IMG/VR virus record: IMGVR_UViG_3300017991_000002
Location: 1-64,000 of that record
DNA: 64,000 nt
Reading direction: 5' to 3' (one strand)
Source: a virus
Part shown: positions 7,314-15,626 of the stretch, piece by piece
How the letters are laid out: each line of letters begins with the position of its first letter
How positions within the stretch are numbered: the stretch's first letter is position 1
Notes under the pieces: generated by a model
What the model was told of the DNA's origin: nothing
What the model saw: only the letters and a program-made list of their open reading frames with translations
The model's database searches: none
Program-made: the position numbers and the translations under genes

Positions 7314-9464
7314 TTACTCACCTTTTGGCTTCTTGGTTCCCCGCCAATCCCATTTCGTTTTCAGCTCAATAATATCAAAAGGAGAAAACCCGAGGTTCAG
7401 CAAACGAGCATAGCCAAAGGACAATGCATCCTCCGGAGAAAGTCCGTGCTTTGACAACAGGTCAACGATCCTGGAACGATTAACCCCACCGGCATTGGCC
7501 GATTCAAACATTGCTTCATCAAGATTTACGGATGCCTCCGCAACCAGCATATCAATATACTCATTAATGTCTTCAATATGGCTCAGATCCTCTTCCACTT
7601 TTCCAATGGAACGAAGGGCAACATCCTTGGACACATTGAAGTTTTCCATCAATTCCCGGACAGCAATCGCAAGGATTTCCCGGTCAGCGTCTTCTTCGAT
7701 CGGTTCACCCTTAATGACTGCCTCTACTCGGGGATACAGGGTCGATACCAGCTCGTAGTGAGCCTCCTTGACCTCCCGTTCCTTCAGGCCCTCCAACATG
7801 GAGAAATCAACGCCATTGAGCACCTCGTCGATCGCTTTGGTCAGTCCGCCAGGCTTAAGATCATAATCACGCTTTAACCGTTCCGCCAATTGTCGACCAA
7901 TGACCCGTTTATGGACCGAGTCAGCGACCGGTCCTGTCTTCCGGAAGAACTTGGCCTTCTTGCGATAATCTACACCGGAACCCCGGGCCTGGGGATTGTA
8001 CCGCTGCATCATCACTTCGCCGGAACGGGCAGCACCTGCAGCGGGCCTATATTCTGACAAGTCAGCTTCCTTCACGTACTGATTACCCTTGCCCATTGAC
8101 GGCTTCGGGGTCATCTCAATGCTTCTTCGATCCGCAGCAAGCGTCCTACGCTCGTCGCCAGTTGTTGCCGTTGAGCCGGAAGCTCCAGTCACCGCAATCC
8201 TGGTTCCTTGATTGTCAATCGGGGCATTACGATCTTTTAACATGGCCGGATCAATTCGACGAACACCGTGGGCTTCTGATATCTTGGCTTTTTTGGCTTT
8301 GCGCTTGGCCAAAAGTTCTTTAGCCTTCTTATAAGCTACAGCACCGGTAATACCGGCCCCCGCTAAAGCGGCTCCTTTTCCAATACGGAAATCTTTTCCT
8401 TTAGTTGGAGCATCCTTTGTTACAGTCACAGTTGCTGAGGGTAAACCTATTCCCTTAGCTGATACAGGCTTAGGAGGCCTACGCAGACCTTTGATCGCTT
8501 GCCCGGCCTTAAACCCGATCTCTCCAGCCTTCAACCTGGTCTTCAGGAGAGGTGAATCTGGACTATACGTCTTCTCGTCCAAATCGTCCTTCTCCATAAC
8601 CTTAACCCTCTTCTTGATCTTGGGCTTTCCCTTCGGCAATCCTGCACGAGGATCCGGTGCATTGTGTGGAAACACGAAGCCGACGCCGGGTTGTTCACTC
8701 AGGCTTTTGGAGACGATCATTTTTCGCTCGGGGCTGAGCTCTTCCAACCCTCCCTTCTCGCCCATATACCCGGGTTCTGCTTTCCAGAAGCGTCGTTTCT
8801 TGGCGCTGGTTCGATCACCGGCTGGCGGAAGTCCCTTACCATGGAAGTCAACCTCGTGGGTCATCGTCGTGTCCTTACCGGAAAGCATTCCGGTGGGGGC
8901 TTCGTCGACATCATCTTCTCGAACATCTTTTCCAGCTTTTGCTTGCTGTATGTTCTTGACGAACTTGGCATGGAGGCGTTTCTCCTTCTCCACTCCAAAG
9001 TCTCTTTTACCGATCCGCTCCGCATGTCTCACGAATTTCGAGCCGATCTCTGACTCCATAAGGGTCCCTTTCTTACCGGCCTCTTCCTTGTCATCCTTCT
9101 CGTCCTTCTGCTTATTATAAACTGCCAATGCTCTCCTATAATCGGACCGAAAGTCCTCCTCAAGAGACTGGCCGCATACTTCTTTGATTTGTTGCTTCAA
9201 TAATTCTCGACTGGTCATGTTTTCACCTACCGTCTTCCCACCTTTCAGTCTACCAGGGGCAACTCCAGTTCCCTGGATACCGTCCGGGGTATGTTTTGTA
9301 TGTTCACGGGCATTCAATGACCCGACGTTTGCTTTTCCGACCCTTCCAAGCGCTCCAGCCTCCGCCACGGTCGCTGTCTTTATCTTCTTCAGCTTCGGAC
9401 GTCTGAACTCCTTACTGGCAGAAACCCAAGCCTTTCCGGAAATGCCGCGGAGTGATTCCTTCAT
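7314..9464 (-). CDS. 716-residue multi-segment basic protein
   Basis: The second largest gene here. The N-terminal half is Lys/Arg/Gly-rich and low complexity; a Gly/Ala-rich hydrophobic segment GAALAGAGITGAVAYKKAKE followed by LLAKRKAKKAK (about 370-400) repeats the plan of its neighbours. Directly after it are I-S-E-A and later L-S-E motifs compatible with prohead-protease cleavage. The C-terminal 200 residues are acidic and helical (SKDVALRSIGKVEEDLSHIE). ATG preceded by AGGAGGAGTCGTAACC and overlapping the upstream gene. Likely structural or ejected. Confidence 0.7.
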   Translation of the reverse strand: MKESLRGISGKAWVSASKEFRRPKLKKIKTATVAEAGALGRVGKANVGSLNAREHTKHTPDGIQGTGVAPGRLKGGKTVGENMTSRELLKQQIKEVCGQSLEEDFRSDYRRALAVYNKQKDEKDDKEEAGKKGTLMESEIGSKFVRHAERIGKRDFGVEKEKRLHAKFVKNIQQAKAGKDVREDDVDEAPTGMLSGKDTTMTHEVDFHGKGLPPAGDRTSAKKRRFWKAEPGYMGEKGGLEELSPERKMIVSKSLSEQPGVGFVFPHNAPDPRAGLPKGKPKIKKRVKVMEKDDLDEKTYSPDSPLLKTRLKAGEIGFKAGQAIKGLRRPPKPVSAKGIGLPSATVTVTKDAPTKGKDFRIGKGAALAGAGITGAVAYKKAKELLAKRKAKKAKISEAHGVRRIDPAMLKDRNAPIDNQGTRIAVTGASGSTATTGDERRTLAADRRSIEMTPKPSMGKGNQYVKEADLSEYRPAAGAARSGEVMMQRYNPQARGSGVDYRKKAKFFRKTGPVADSVHKRVIGRQLAERLKRDYDLKPGGLTKAIDEVLNGVDFSMLEGLKEREVKEAHYELVSTLYPRVEAVIKGEPIEEDADREILAIAVRELMENFNVSKDVALRSIGKVEEDLSHIEDINEYIDMLVAEASVNLDEAMFESANAGGVNRSRIVDLLSKHGLSPEDALSFGYARLLNLGFSPFDIIELKTKWDWRGTKKPKGE

Positions 9465-9466
9465 GG

Positions 9467-11095
9467 TTACGACTCCTCCTGGCCGGCCAGCTCTTTCTTC
9501 TTTCTCTTCAGCAGCCGTTTCAATTTTACCTTGACGGGAATCCCCCTTGGCCCTCTTCCCTTACCAAACGCCTCTCCTCGGCCTTCTCCCTTGGAACGGA
9601 TATTTTTGCCGGGAGTCTTACAGGTAATCTCATCCCCCGAGACGACAAAGTCAGCACCGGATGGGACACCGATCGGTCCTTCTCCCTTCCCGAAGGCTTC
9701 CCCTCGACCTTTTCCCTTGGATCTGATCTTCTCACCGGGGGTCTTGCACTTGGCTTCTTCGATATCCTCATACCGCTGTCGCCTGGCCATGATCATGCGC
9801 TGAATGATTTGACTTTTATAATTCTCTCGTTCCCGGGGGGTGAATTCGCGTTTACTCCTCTTCTCCATAGACGAAACCATGTTGTTCGCCGTCTTCTCGT
9901 ACCGATCGCGTAATACTGCGGGGATCTGGTAGCCAAGGTCAGAGATCGCTACCCCTGGAGGACTCTGGGGCATCCCGTAGTCAATATTTCGCCCGTCGTC
10001 TCCATACTCATGAATCTGTCCGGATCCATACTTCGAAAGGTAATCCGCCATCTGGTAACCAACACCTTCCGGATTCTGTGTCAGGTCAGCAACCCTTGGA
10101 CGCTTCTGGGCGGAAACCTTTTTTCGGCGATGCATCTGGTAAGAGTGCATCACGGGTGTCGTCACGAAGCCTTCAGTATTGCTCATCCATTCTTTTTCTT
10201 CGTGATTGATATCATCAGCCACGAGGGATTTATTCTTGTGCGGCTTCTTCATGGGTTCATAATGGGTGAGAAGCTTCTTGGACACTTGGATGTTCTCGCG
10301 GTGACCGGCAGGCATAAGGTAACTGGCATGCTGCCCTTTTCGGGGAGATTGCTTCCTGTCTTCAACTTCATTGAGTTCATGTCGGGAATAATCCTGGTCA
10401 GTGGGCTGCGATTTCCCAGCTGCTTCACTGAGGTCGATATCCGACAACCTAGGGTACCCTGGTCCAGGAAGTACCCCTCCCCCTACCGTGAAAGTCTGAC
10501 CCCGGGGGTTGGTAAGTACTACATCATATCCCCTATAAGGTGGCATACCCCTGCATACCATCTCCATAATCCAATGTGATCCATCTGACCCATCAAGATC
10601 GAATGCAGAGACGAGACCATTAATTGGCTCGATATCATAGAAGTACCCACTCGCACCCCCCATAACCTGGGTTACCCCCTCCAACAAGGTGGTACTCTGT
10701 ATACCATGTTTATGGGGTACAGGTACCTGGAAAGTATACCCCCGGGTACCAAGATCTTCGACCGAGTGTAAAACTTTCCGGTGCGAGGACATCTTCCTGA
10801 CGACATCCTCCGCAAGAACTTTTCCTGCTATCTTTGGTGACGCTTCTTTGATCCGATTAATCTTGCTCCTCACTGCATGCTCCCTGAGGGAAGACTGGAT
10901 AACCTGAGCAGCAAGACCATAAGAGACCGACTTCCCCGTAAACTCCTCCAGGATCACCCTAGAGGCGGTATCCGAGAACTCCCCGCAGGCGTTTCCGTCT
11001 GATCCGAAGATACCATGGTGGAGAGTCGCCTCATAAATGAGATCGAAGGCGCTGTCTCGGTCAAAGAACTCGTAACTTCCACTATTGTTTATCAT
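9467..11095 (-). CDS. 542-residue protein with C-terminal basic repeats
   Basis: First gene of the leftward virion-like block. The N-terminal half contains a globular region (residues 100-230) ending with L-S-E-A (about 232). The C-terminal 90 residues carry two near-identical units beginning CKTPGEKIRSKGKGRGEAFG and CKTPGKNIRSKGEGRGEAFG, then a poly-basic tail. The DNA for residues roughly 115-220 (10430-10760) is dense in GGTACC and GTATAC sites, like the repeat array just upstream, so repeat-type sequence may extend into the gene. Function unknown. Confidence 0.7.
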   Translation of the reverse strand: MINNSGSYEFFDRDSAFDLIYEATLHHGIFGSDGNACGEFSDTASRVILEEFTGKSVSYGLAAQVIQSSLREHAVRSKINRIKEASPKIAGKVLAEDVVRKMSSHRKVLHSVEDLGTRGYTFQVPVPHKHGIQSTTLLEGVTQVMGGASGYFYDIEPINGLVSAFDLDGSDGSHWIMEMVCRGMPPYRGYDVVLTNPRGQTFTVGGGVLPGPGYPRLSDIDLSEAAGKSQPTDQDYSRHELNEVEDRKQSPRKGQHASYLMPAGHRENIQVSKKLLTHYEPMKKPHKNKSLVADDINHEEKEWMSNTEGFVTTPVMHSYQMHRRKKVSAQKRPRVADLTQNPEGVGYQMADYLSKYGSGQIHEYGDDGRNIDYGMPQSPPGVAISDLGYQIPAVLRDRYEKTANNMVSSMEKRSKREFTPRERENYKSQIIQRMIMARRQRYEDIEEAKCKTPGEKIRSKGKGRGEAFGKGEGPIGVPSGADFVVSGDEITCKTPGKNIRSKGEGRGEAFGKGRGPRGIPVKVKLKRLLKRKKKELAGQEES

Positions 11096-11179
11096 CTTAA
11101 ACTCCCTTGAACAATGCTAAACTCCCAACGGGAGCGTCTTTTTACCTAATCTACCCATTTAGGGGCCAAATTGTCATCA

Positions 11180-11660
11180 ATGTCCAACAAAGTACCCACC
11201 TCATACCCCCTTTTACGTACCTTGATACGGTACTTGTTAGTATACAAGTTCCAACTTCTTTGTATACTGATAGGGTACTTCCCCTATATCAAGTTACATC
11301 TTCTTGAATATCGCACAAGAATGAAACCACACAGCAGACGATCAATCCTTCCCCAATTCAACATGTCGTACCCTCACATAGGACATACCCCCTATCAGTA
11401 CCCTATAAAGTACCCATACAGATACCCTACTTGTTAGTATACAAGTTCCAACTTCTTGGTATACTGATGGGGTACTTCCCCTATATCAAACACCAACTCG
11501 TCATTTTTTGAGGAAGATCCAGCCAAGATGACTCAAAATTCAACAACATAGTATACAGTATGGGTACTTCCTAGCATACAAGTGCTGACTTCCTGGTATA
11601 CAGATAGGGTACTTGTTGGTATACTGATAGGGTACTTCCCTTATATCAAGTTACATAAAT
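11180..11660. repeat. GTATAC/GGTACTT repeat array (left)
   Basis: A gene-free stretch with at least four diverged direct copies of a unit about 50 nt long: TACTTGTTAGTATACAAGTT, CCAACTTCTTGGTATACTGA, then TAGGGTACTTCCCCTATATC. The best copies lie at 11229-11280 and 11428-11479, with weaker ones at 11561-11660. Each has two GTATAC palindromes about 25 nt apart. A nearly identical copy is at 53147-53199 in the same orientation. Could be iterons, partition sites or operators. Confidence 0.8.
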
Positions 11661-11710
11661 AATAAATATCAGCACCATTCGTGTAAAAATTAGGGTTTAT
11701 TTTTCCCTTG

Positions 11711-11734
11711 CAAATACCCCTAAAGGGGTATTTG
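11711..11734. promoter_or_regulatory. Perfect inverted repeat
   Basis: CAAATACCCC, loop TAAA, GGGGTATTTG: a 10-bp perfect stem between the repeat array and the small early-type operon. There is no immediate U-run on either strand, so an operator is as likely as a terminator. The rest of 11661-11848 holds this and a terminator, with no gene seen. Confidence 0.5.
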
Positions 11735-11753
11735 GGGAACAGGCGGTTGGAGA

Positions 11754-11787
11754 CAAAAAAAGCCCCCAAGGATTTCTCCCTGGGGGC
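11754..11787 (-). terminator. Rho-independent terminator
   Basis: On the minus strand GCCCCCAGGG, a 6-nt loop, then CCTTGGGGGC followed by TTTTTTT. It ends the small operon 11849-12176 and insulates it from the virion-like block. Confidence 0.85.
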
Positions 11788-11848
11788 CTAGACCTTACGT
11801 TGGGTTGAACATGAAACCTACCGTTGGACTTATGCAACAATAGGGGAG

Positions 11849-11971
11849 TTATTCTTCTTGAATTCCTCGAGCAGCTTCATATTCAGCAAAAAGAATTCTT
11901 TCATTTTCTGCTGCTTCGAGTATCTCTCTTGCAATCTGTAATGCCTCAGCTCGTGATATAATAAGGGTCAT
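11849..11971 (-). CDS. 40-residue helical peptide
   Basis: ATG 11971 lies 2 nt beyond the end of the preceding gene. The sequence (MTLIISRAEALQIAREILEA at the start) is a single amphipathic helix rich in Ala and Glu, with no Cys or tag. Too short to assign. Co-transcribed with the gene at 11973 from the promoter at 12211-12239. Confidence 0.55.
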   Translation of the reverse strand: MTLIISRAEALQIAREILEAAENERILFAEYEAARGIQEE

Positions 11972-11972
11972 A

Positions 11973-12176
11973 TTAAAAATCCATCAGGTCGATCGGATAG
12001 TTCTCCATCTCATATTTCTCGATAATGATAGCCAAGTGCTCGAGACGGTTCGCCTCATCAGTTCCCTCTTCGGGATCCAGATCAATAAGCGCCTCTATTT
12101 CTCTAAGGGCTTCTTCGTATTGCTCTTCTGTCTCTATCCTATCCATCTCTTCGGGCTCATAATGAATTCCTTCCAC
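11973..12176 (-). CDS. Acidic 67-residue protein
   Basis: Very acidic (MEGIHYEPEEMDRIETEEQY at the start, isoelectric point clearly low), predicted all-helical. It is driven by a consensus sigma70-type promoter, unlike the main block, so early host-polymerase expression is likely. Small acidic early proteins often act as DNA mimics or host inhibitors; that is inference only. Confidence 0.65.
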   Translation of the reverse strand: MEGIHYEPEEMDRIETEEQYEEALREIEALIDLDPEEGTDEANRLEHLAIIIEKYEMENYPIDLMDF

Positions 12177-12210
12177 CTCATTGGTGCTCTCTCTCTCTTT
12201 CTATACCAGG

Positions 12211-12239
12211 ATTATAGCTTCTTGTCCTCCTGTTGTCAA
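12211..12239 (-). promoter_or_regulatory. Consensus sigma70-type promoter
   Basis: Minus strand TTGACA (12239-12234), exactly 17 nt, TATAAT (12216-12211). A perfect match to the vegetative consensus, placed about 35 nt upstream of the acidic 67-residue gene. Confidence 0.85.
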
Positions 12240-12244
12240 GACAA

Positions 12245-12282
12245 GAAAAAACCCACCGTGGGTTTCTTCCCCGCGGTGGGTT
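12245..12282 (-). terminator. Rho-independent terminator of the main operon
   Basis: Minus strand AACCCACCG, loop, CGGTGGGTT followed by TTTTCTTG. It closes the long leftward operon ending at 12347 and lies immediately before the next promoter. Confidence 0.85.
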
Positions 12283-12315
12283 AATTAAGGAGATTTCTGA
12301 ACATCACCATTCAAC
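12246..12315 (-). ncRNA. Possible ~70-nt RNA
   Basis: A promoter (TTGACA 12350-12345, 17 nt, TATATT 12327-12322) points at the terminator 12245-12282 with no reading frame between, so any transcript from it would be a short RNA of about 70 nt ending in the hairpin. Alternatively the promoter-like match is fortuitous. Confidence 0.35.
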
Positions 12316-12321
12316 ACTTTT

Positions 12322-12350
12322 AATATAGGAACAGTGGTTCTGGTTGTCAA
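12322..12350 (-). promoter_or_regulatory. Sigma70-type promoter
   Basis: TTGACA and TATATT with 17-nt spacing on the minus strand; the -35 box overlaps the stop codon of the gene at 12347. Confidence 0.65.
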
Positions 12351-12664
12351 GAATTCAATCGAAGTTTTCGATAACTTTCTCTCTTATTAAATGTGGGCCA
12401 GACGGTCGGTCTTGCCAGCTCTGCATCCTTGGGGTCTGTCGTGGACGTTGTTTGTGGGCGGAACATTTCCTGGGCTGCCTCCCAGCCGTTGTAGGCCATT
12501 ACCATTCGAACGAAGTAGTCGGGACGATCCTCGGGGAAAAAGTCTACTGGGGGGCCGAAGGAGTCCACCCACCAGGACACAAATTCCCGGGTAAAGACGA
12601 CGGACGGAAACCAGCTGGGAAGGTCCTCCGTGTTGAGCATTTCTTTCAGGGTTTCAGTGTTCAT
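12347..12664 (-). CDS. Tagged hypothetical protein (operon end)
   Basis: A 105-residue protein ending YRKLRLNS. It is the last gene before the terminator, and the tag is written CGA AAA CTT CGA TTG, codons that cannot act as a Shine-Dalgarno, so the motif here is not a by-product of translation signals. Body is Trp/Phe-rich (FVSWWVDSFG, DYFVRMVMAYNGWEAAQEM). ATGA overlap with the upstream gene. Function unknown. Confidence 0.7.
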   Translation of the reverse strand: MNTETLKEMLNTEDLPSWFPSVVFTREFVSWWVDSFGPPVDFFPEDRPDYFVRMVMAYNGWEAAQEMFRPQTTSTTDPKDAELARPTVWPTFNKRESYRKLRLNS

Positions 12665-13020
12665 TTCTTCACCCTCAGCTTTCTGTAGAGCTTCACAGGT
12701 TTTCTTTCCTCCTGTTCCTCCATCTTCATCTTGAGTTCTTCATACTTCTGTTTCAGGGCATCTATTTGCCTTCGTAATACCTTCTGATCGATCTCATTCG
12801 CAGACTCTTCTGCGGCAGCCTGCGCCAATAACTCTTCCGCCTCGGGCCCGTGCAGATTAACCATGCGAGGTTCCAGAACAAATCGAGTTATGGCCTGCGA
12901 CTGGCTACGCCGTCGTTCTAGTTCCACCCGGCACTCGTAGCACACGGTCACCCCAACGATCATTTCAGGTTGGCTCAATGCACCGCCGCACTCGGAGCAG
13001 CTGTTCCCTTCCACACTCAT
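12661..13020 (-). CDS. Tagged zinc-ribbon protein
   Basis: 119 residues. N-terminal treble-clef/ribbon CSECGGALSQPEM...TVCYEC (8-31) followed by a basic helix, a middle helical region and a coiled coil (about 75-110), ending LYRKLRVKK. The N-terminal module resembles that of 13885-14169. The tag codons CTG AGG GTG provide the Shine-Dalgarno for the next gene. A nucleic-acid or protein adaptor role is possible; unproven. Confidence 0.7.
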   Translation of the reverse strand: MSVEGNSCSECGGALSQPEMIVGVTVCYECRVELERRRSQSQAITRFVLEPRMVNLHGPEAEELLAQAAAEESANEIDQKVLRRQIDALKQKYEELKMKMEEQEERKPVKLYRKLRVKK

Positions 13021-13319
13021 TTGAGCATCCTCAGCTTTCTTTTGTGAGGTAAGTTGTCTCTTATTGGTTCTACGGTCTTGGATGGGATCCCGCCGTTTCT
13101 GTACTTTCGCAGGCGTTCCAGGATATTCCTGAGTTCTTCATTGGCCGCTTGCTGACCCCAGGCCGCTGTATCCCCATGTTCAAGGAGTTCCTGGACAAGG
13201 CGCTCTCCTATCCTTATTCGATCGATTACCATCCTCTCGAACGCGGCGAGGTTGTACAGGTCCATCAATCCCCCCTCAATGTCTTCCATGATGCCAATTA
13301 TTCTTCCAAGCTCTAACAC
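13017..13319 (-). CDS. Tagged helical protein
   Basis: 100 residues, all-helical by eye, ending HKRKLRMLK. Either GTG 13319 or ATG 13289 may be the start; neither has an ideal ribosome site. Stop overlaps the next ATG (ATGA). Confidence 0.65.
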   Translation of the reverse strand: MLELGRIIGIMEDIEGGLMDLYNLAAFERMVIDRIRIGERLVQELLEHGDTAAWGQQAANEELRNILERLRKYRNGGIPSKTVEPIRDNLPHKRKLRMLK

Positions 13320-13348
13320 CTTTTACGTTCTCCTACCTACTTCGTGAC

Positions 13349-13888
13349 TTATTCCAATCTTTCGAACACGGAAAAGATCCTAATTCGATTATTAAAGCCG
13401 CAGAGAACCCCTACCGCTGCTACGAACTTTGTTGACATTTCCTTCGGAGGGGAGGGAAGAATGTAGTGGATCATCCCAACCCTGCTTCCAGGCTCCACGG
13501 CATTGAGCATGTTCTTCAGCAATGCATTTGGCTTTGGGTAGGCCTCTCGTCCGACCTCGTAGTTCTCTGCATCCTCTGCACTGTATGGCGGGTCCGCCAG
13601 CATTGCCTTGAAGCCCGGGGGCAGCGGTTCCCTTGCATCCCGCAGGTAGTCTGGCCCGGTGGCCGGGTCGAGGTCTAGTGTTTTGTCCAGGGGACCAAAG
13701 CCCCCACGGTAAGGATAGTACCTCGCCATGCCGCCGCAGACATGGAGGACTGGGTCGTGGATGGATACCCCGAGCAATGCCCGGGCACGTTCTGGGAAGC
13801 CACCCAGGTAGGCACCGTAATACTTCCTACCGTCCTTCAACTTTGCCCGGGCAAGAATCCACATATCAGTTATTGGCCTGTAGCTCAT
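13349..13888 (-). CDS. DNA methyltransferase-like (DPPY) protein
   Basis: 179 residues with ADPPYSAEDAENYEVG at about 113-128, the DPPY motif IV of amino-methyltransferases acting on adenine N6 or cytosine N4, and a preceding VLHVCGGMARYYPY region that could be the SAM-binding strand. The C-terminal MIHYILPSPP fits a later strand. The FxGxG motif I is not clear, and the protein is shorter than typical methylases, so activity is uncertain. It lacks the RKLR tag. ATGA overlap with the upstream gene. Confidence 0.55.
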   Translation of the reverse strand: MSYRPITDMWILARAKLKDGRKYYGAYLGGFPERARALLGVSIHDPVLHVCGGMARYYPYRGGFGPLDKTLDLDPATGPDYLRDAREPLPPGFKAMLADPPYSAEDAENYEVGREAYPKPNALLKNMLNAVEPGSRVGMIHYILPSPPKEMSTKFVAAVGVLCGFNNRIRIFSVFERLE

Positions 13889-14169
13889 TTTGTCCTCCTT
13901 ACTCTCAACTTTCTATAAGGTTTGCAGGATTTTTTGGTCTTCTTGGACCGCAGGGGTCTTTCCTGCCGTTCATCATTCATCTCTTTCCTGAGCTCCCTTT
14001 TCATCGCCTCGTAAAAGCCAGCCATATCAGGCTCCTCCCCATAAAAATAGCGGCGGCAATTGGTACACATAGTCACCCCGGACGCCCGTTCGTACTCATT
14101 CAGATCGTCCCCGCACTCGGAGCACCGGTGGCTCTCCTCCTCGAACATCGTGTCGACTGCAATGCTCAT
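13885..14169 (-). CDS. Tagged zinc-ribbon protein
   Basis: 94 residues. CSECGDDLNEYERASGVTMC...C (about 16-38) forms a zinc ribbon like that at 12661-13020. Ends YRKLRVRRTK. Here the leucine-arginine codons are TTG AGA, and the Shine-Dalgarno of the next gene (AAGGAGG) is supplied by the two following arginines, so the tag is kept although its own codons are not the ribosome site. Confidence 0.7.
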   Translation of the reverse strand: MSIAVDTMFEEESHRCSECGDDLNEYERASGVTMCTNCRRYFYGEEPDMAGFYEAMKRELRKEMNDERQERPLRSKKTKKSCKPYRKLRVRRTK

Positions 14170-14471
14170 CGGTCCCCCATATTGAGTCTTCTTCCCGGAC
14201 GCCGGTGTTCTTCCTCACTCAGTTCAGGATGTTCAATTTCCTCCAGTTCTGAAAGGTCTATCCCAAACTCTTCCAGGAGCGGACAGTCCTCATAATTGCA
14301 CGGTGTGCGGGCATGTCTACATCGAGTAGTGTAGTTGGGATTCCTTGGCTGGGTCTCTAACTCTGCTGTAACATAGGTGGTATGTATGCCAACCGTTGCG
14401 TACGGACAAATCCCTTTGGAGTCAGCCATTCTTTCAACAAAATCAACAATCTTTCTTACATTCGGTTTCAT
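14166..14471 (-). CDS. Tagged Cys-rich protein, paralogue of 35395-35628
   Basis: 101 residues. Pattern VDFVERMADSKGICPY, then C..., RCRHARTPCNYEDCPLLEEF is shared with the untagged protein at 35395-35628, indicating paralogy and probable metal binding. The C-terminus extends with an acidic linker and ends GRRLNMGDR, a divergent tag (N in place of R). Confidence 0.7.
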   Translation of the reverse strand: MKPNVRKIVDFVERMADSKGICPYATVGIHTTYVTAELETQPRNPNYTTRCRHARTPCNYEDCPLLEEFGIDLSELEEIEHPELSEEEHRRPGRRLNMGDR

Positions 14472-15031
14472 CTATTTAACCTCAGCTTTCTTTTGTAGTC
14501 CTTGGGCGCGGGGGTAGGAGTACAGAAGGTCCCTATTCTACGAAGGATTTCTTCAACTGCTGCTCGTACTCGTTCCTCCAACCGCTCTTGGGTATCCCTC
14601 AGGGAGGTTTCGAGGTCGAGGTCTTTTGATTCTCTTGTTCCCATGGATGTTGTCCACAGCCGGATTGCTCCATACCGGGTATAGGGAACCATTGGGACAA
14701 AGCGGACCCACGGGCTACGGCAGTTCGACGGGGTAGAGGACCGGGAGATTTGATCAATCTCATCGAGGAGTTCTGAGATAGTATCGTTACTGATCTCGAC
14801 ACAAAAGAGGTAGATCTTACCATCACTACCTTGGAATGCTGTATGTACCGCGATCACCGCTCCCAGAAACCTCTCGACGATGCTGTCGAGACTCTCAAAT
14901 TCCCTACACCTTCCTATGCAGGGACGTCGGTAGAAGCAATCGGACTGATGTCGCATATGGATTACAGTAAGGCCGGCTTCTCTCAAGGTATTAATAATGT
15001 TTGGGAGTCTTACCATTTTTGGGGTTTTCAT
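14468..15031 (-). CDS. Tagged hypothetical protein
   Basis: 187 residues, mixed alpha/beta, with a Cys-containing segment CFYRRPCIGRC (about 31-41) and a helical C-terminal region before KDYKRKLRLNR. The codons CTG AGG of the tag are the ribosome site for the following ATG. No family recognised. Confidence 0.65.
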   Translation of the reverse strand: MKTPKMVRLPNIINTLREAGLTVIHMRHQSDCFYRRPCIGRCREFESLDSIVERFLGAVIAVHTAFQGSDGKIYLFCVEISNDTISELLDEIDQISRSSTPSNCRSPWVRFVPMVPYTRYGAIRLWTTSMGTRESKDLDLETSLRDTQERLEERVRAAVEEILRRIGTFCTPTPAPKDYKRKLRLNR

Positions 15032-15549
15032 TTTCTTTCCCTTGTTTGAACGTTCAGTTTTCTTGTCAGCTTTGTTGGATTTTCAAGCTGGTGGATCCTT
15101 CTTCTTACCGTAATAAGATTGCGGGAGAGCAGATTGATCTCTTCTATGCAATGTTCATACGAAATGTACTCGGTTGTTGAGGGATACTTAAGGCATTCAT
15201 TCGCATCGTCTACCGCTTCCTTTAGCTTCTCAAGGATTTGGACTTCTTGAAGATATAACTCTTGCAGCCTTTTACTATTACCGAACGTCTTGCACGAGAG
15301 CTTATTGTTCCATCGACCCAATTGTCGGACCCGCTGCTCCAGTATTGCTTTCTTGCCTTCTTCACGGATAAGTTCCTCTCCCCAATTATTGAGGGTTTGC
15401 GGGGTTTCATTTTGTCGTGATTGCATAGGTTCTCCAGATCTTCCAGTCCCACAGTTTGCTTCCTGGTACCGGGCTAAAAATTGACGATACTTCTCGCACG
15501 TTCGATCGATTATTCGTGGGTAATATAAGTTCCTCATAATCGTTCCCAT
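15028..15549 (-). CDS. Tagged coiled-coil protein
   Basis: 173 residues, mostly helical with heptad-like stretches, ending TRKLNVQTRERK (asparagine replaces the second arginine). Start ATG 15549 follows AAAAAGGAAAAATA. A 77-nt gap upstream (15550-15626) contains only a possible 13-codon frame (MGSFVRDVKEAAR) after AAAGGAG; its reality is doubtful. Confidence 0.65.
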   Translation of the reverse strand: MGTIMRNLYYPRIIDRTCEKYRQFLARYQEANCGTGRSGEPMQSRQNETPQTLNNWGEELIREEGKKAILEQRVRQLGRWNNKLSCKTFGNSKRLQELYLQEVQILEKLKEAVDDANECLKYPSTTEYISYEHCIEEINLLSRNLITVRRRIHQLENPTKLTRKLNVQTRERK

Positions 15550-15626
15550 TATTTTTCCTTTTTAACGTTCAACGGGCCGCCTCTTTGACGTCGCGGACAA
15601 AACTTCCCATGCATACACTCCTTTGC

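Noticed and set aside
11180-11660. CRISPR array
   Set aside because: Units vary in length and are not separated by unique spacers; no cas gene.
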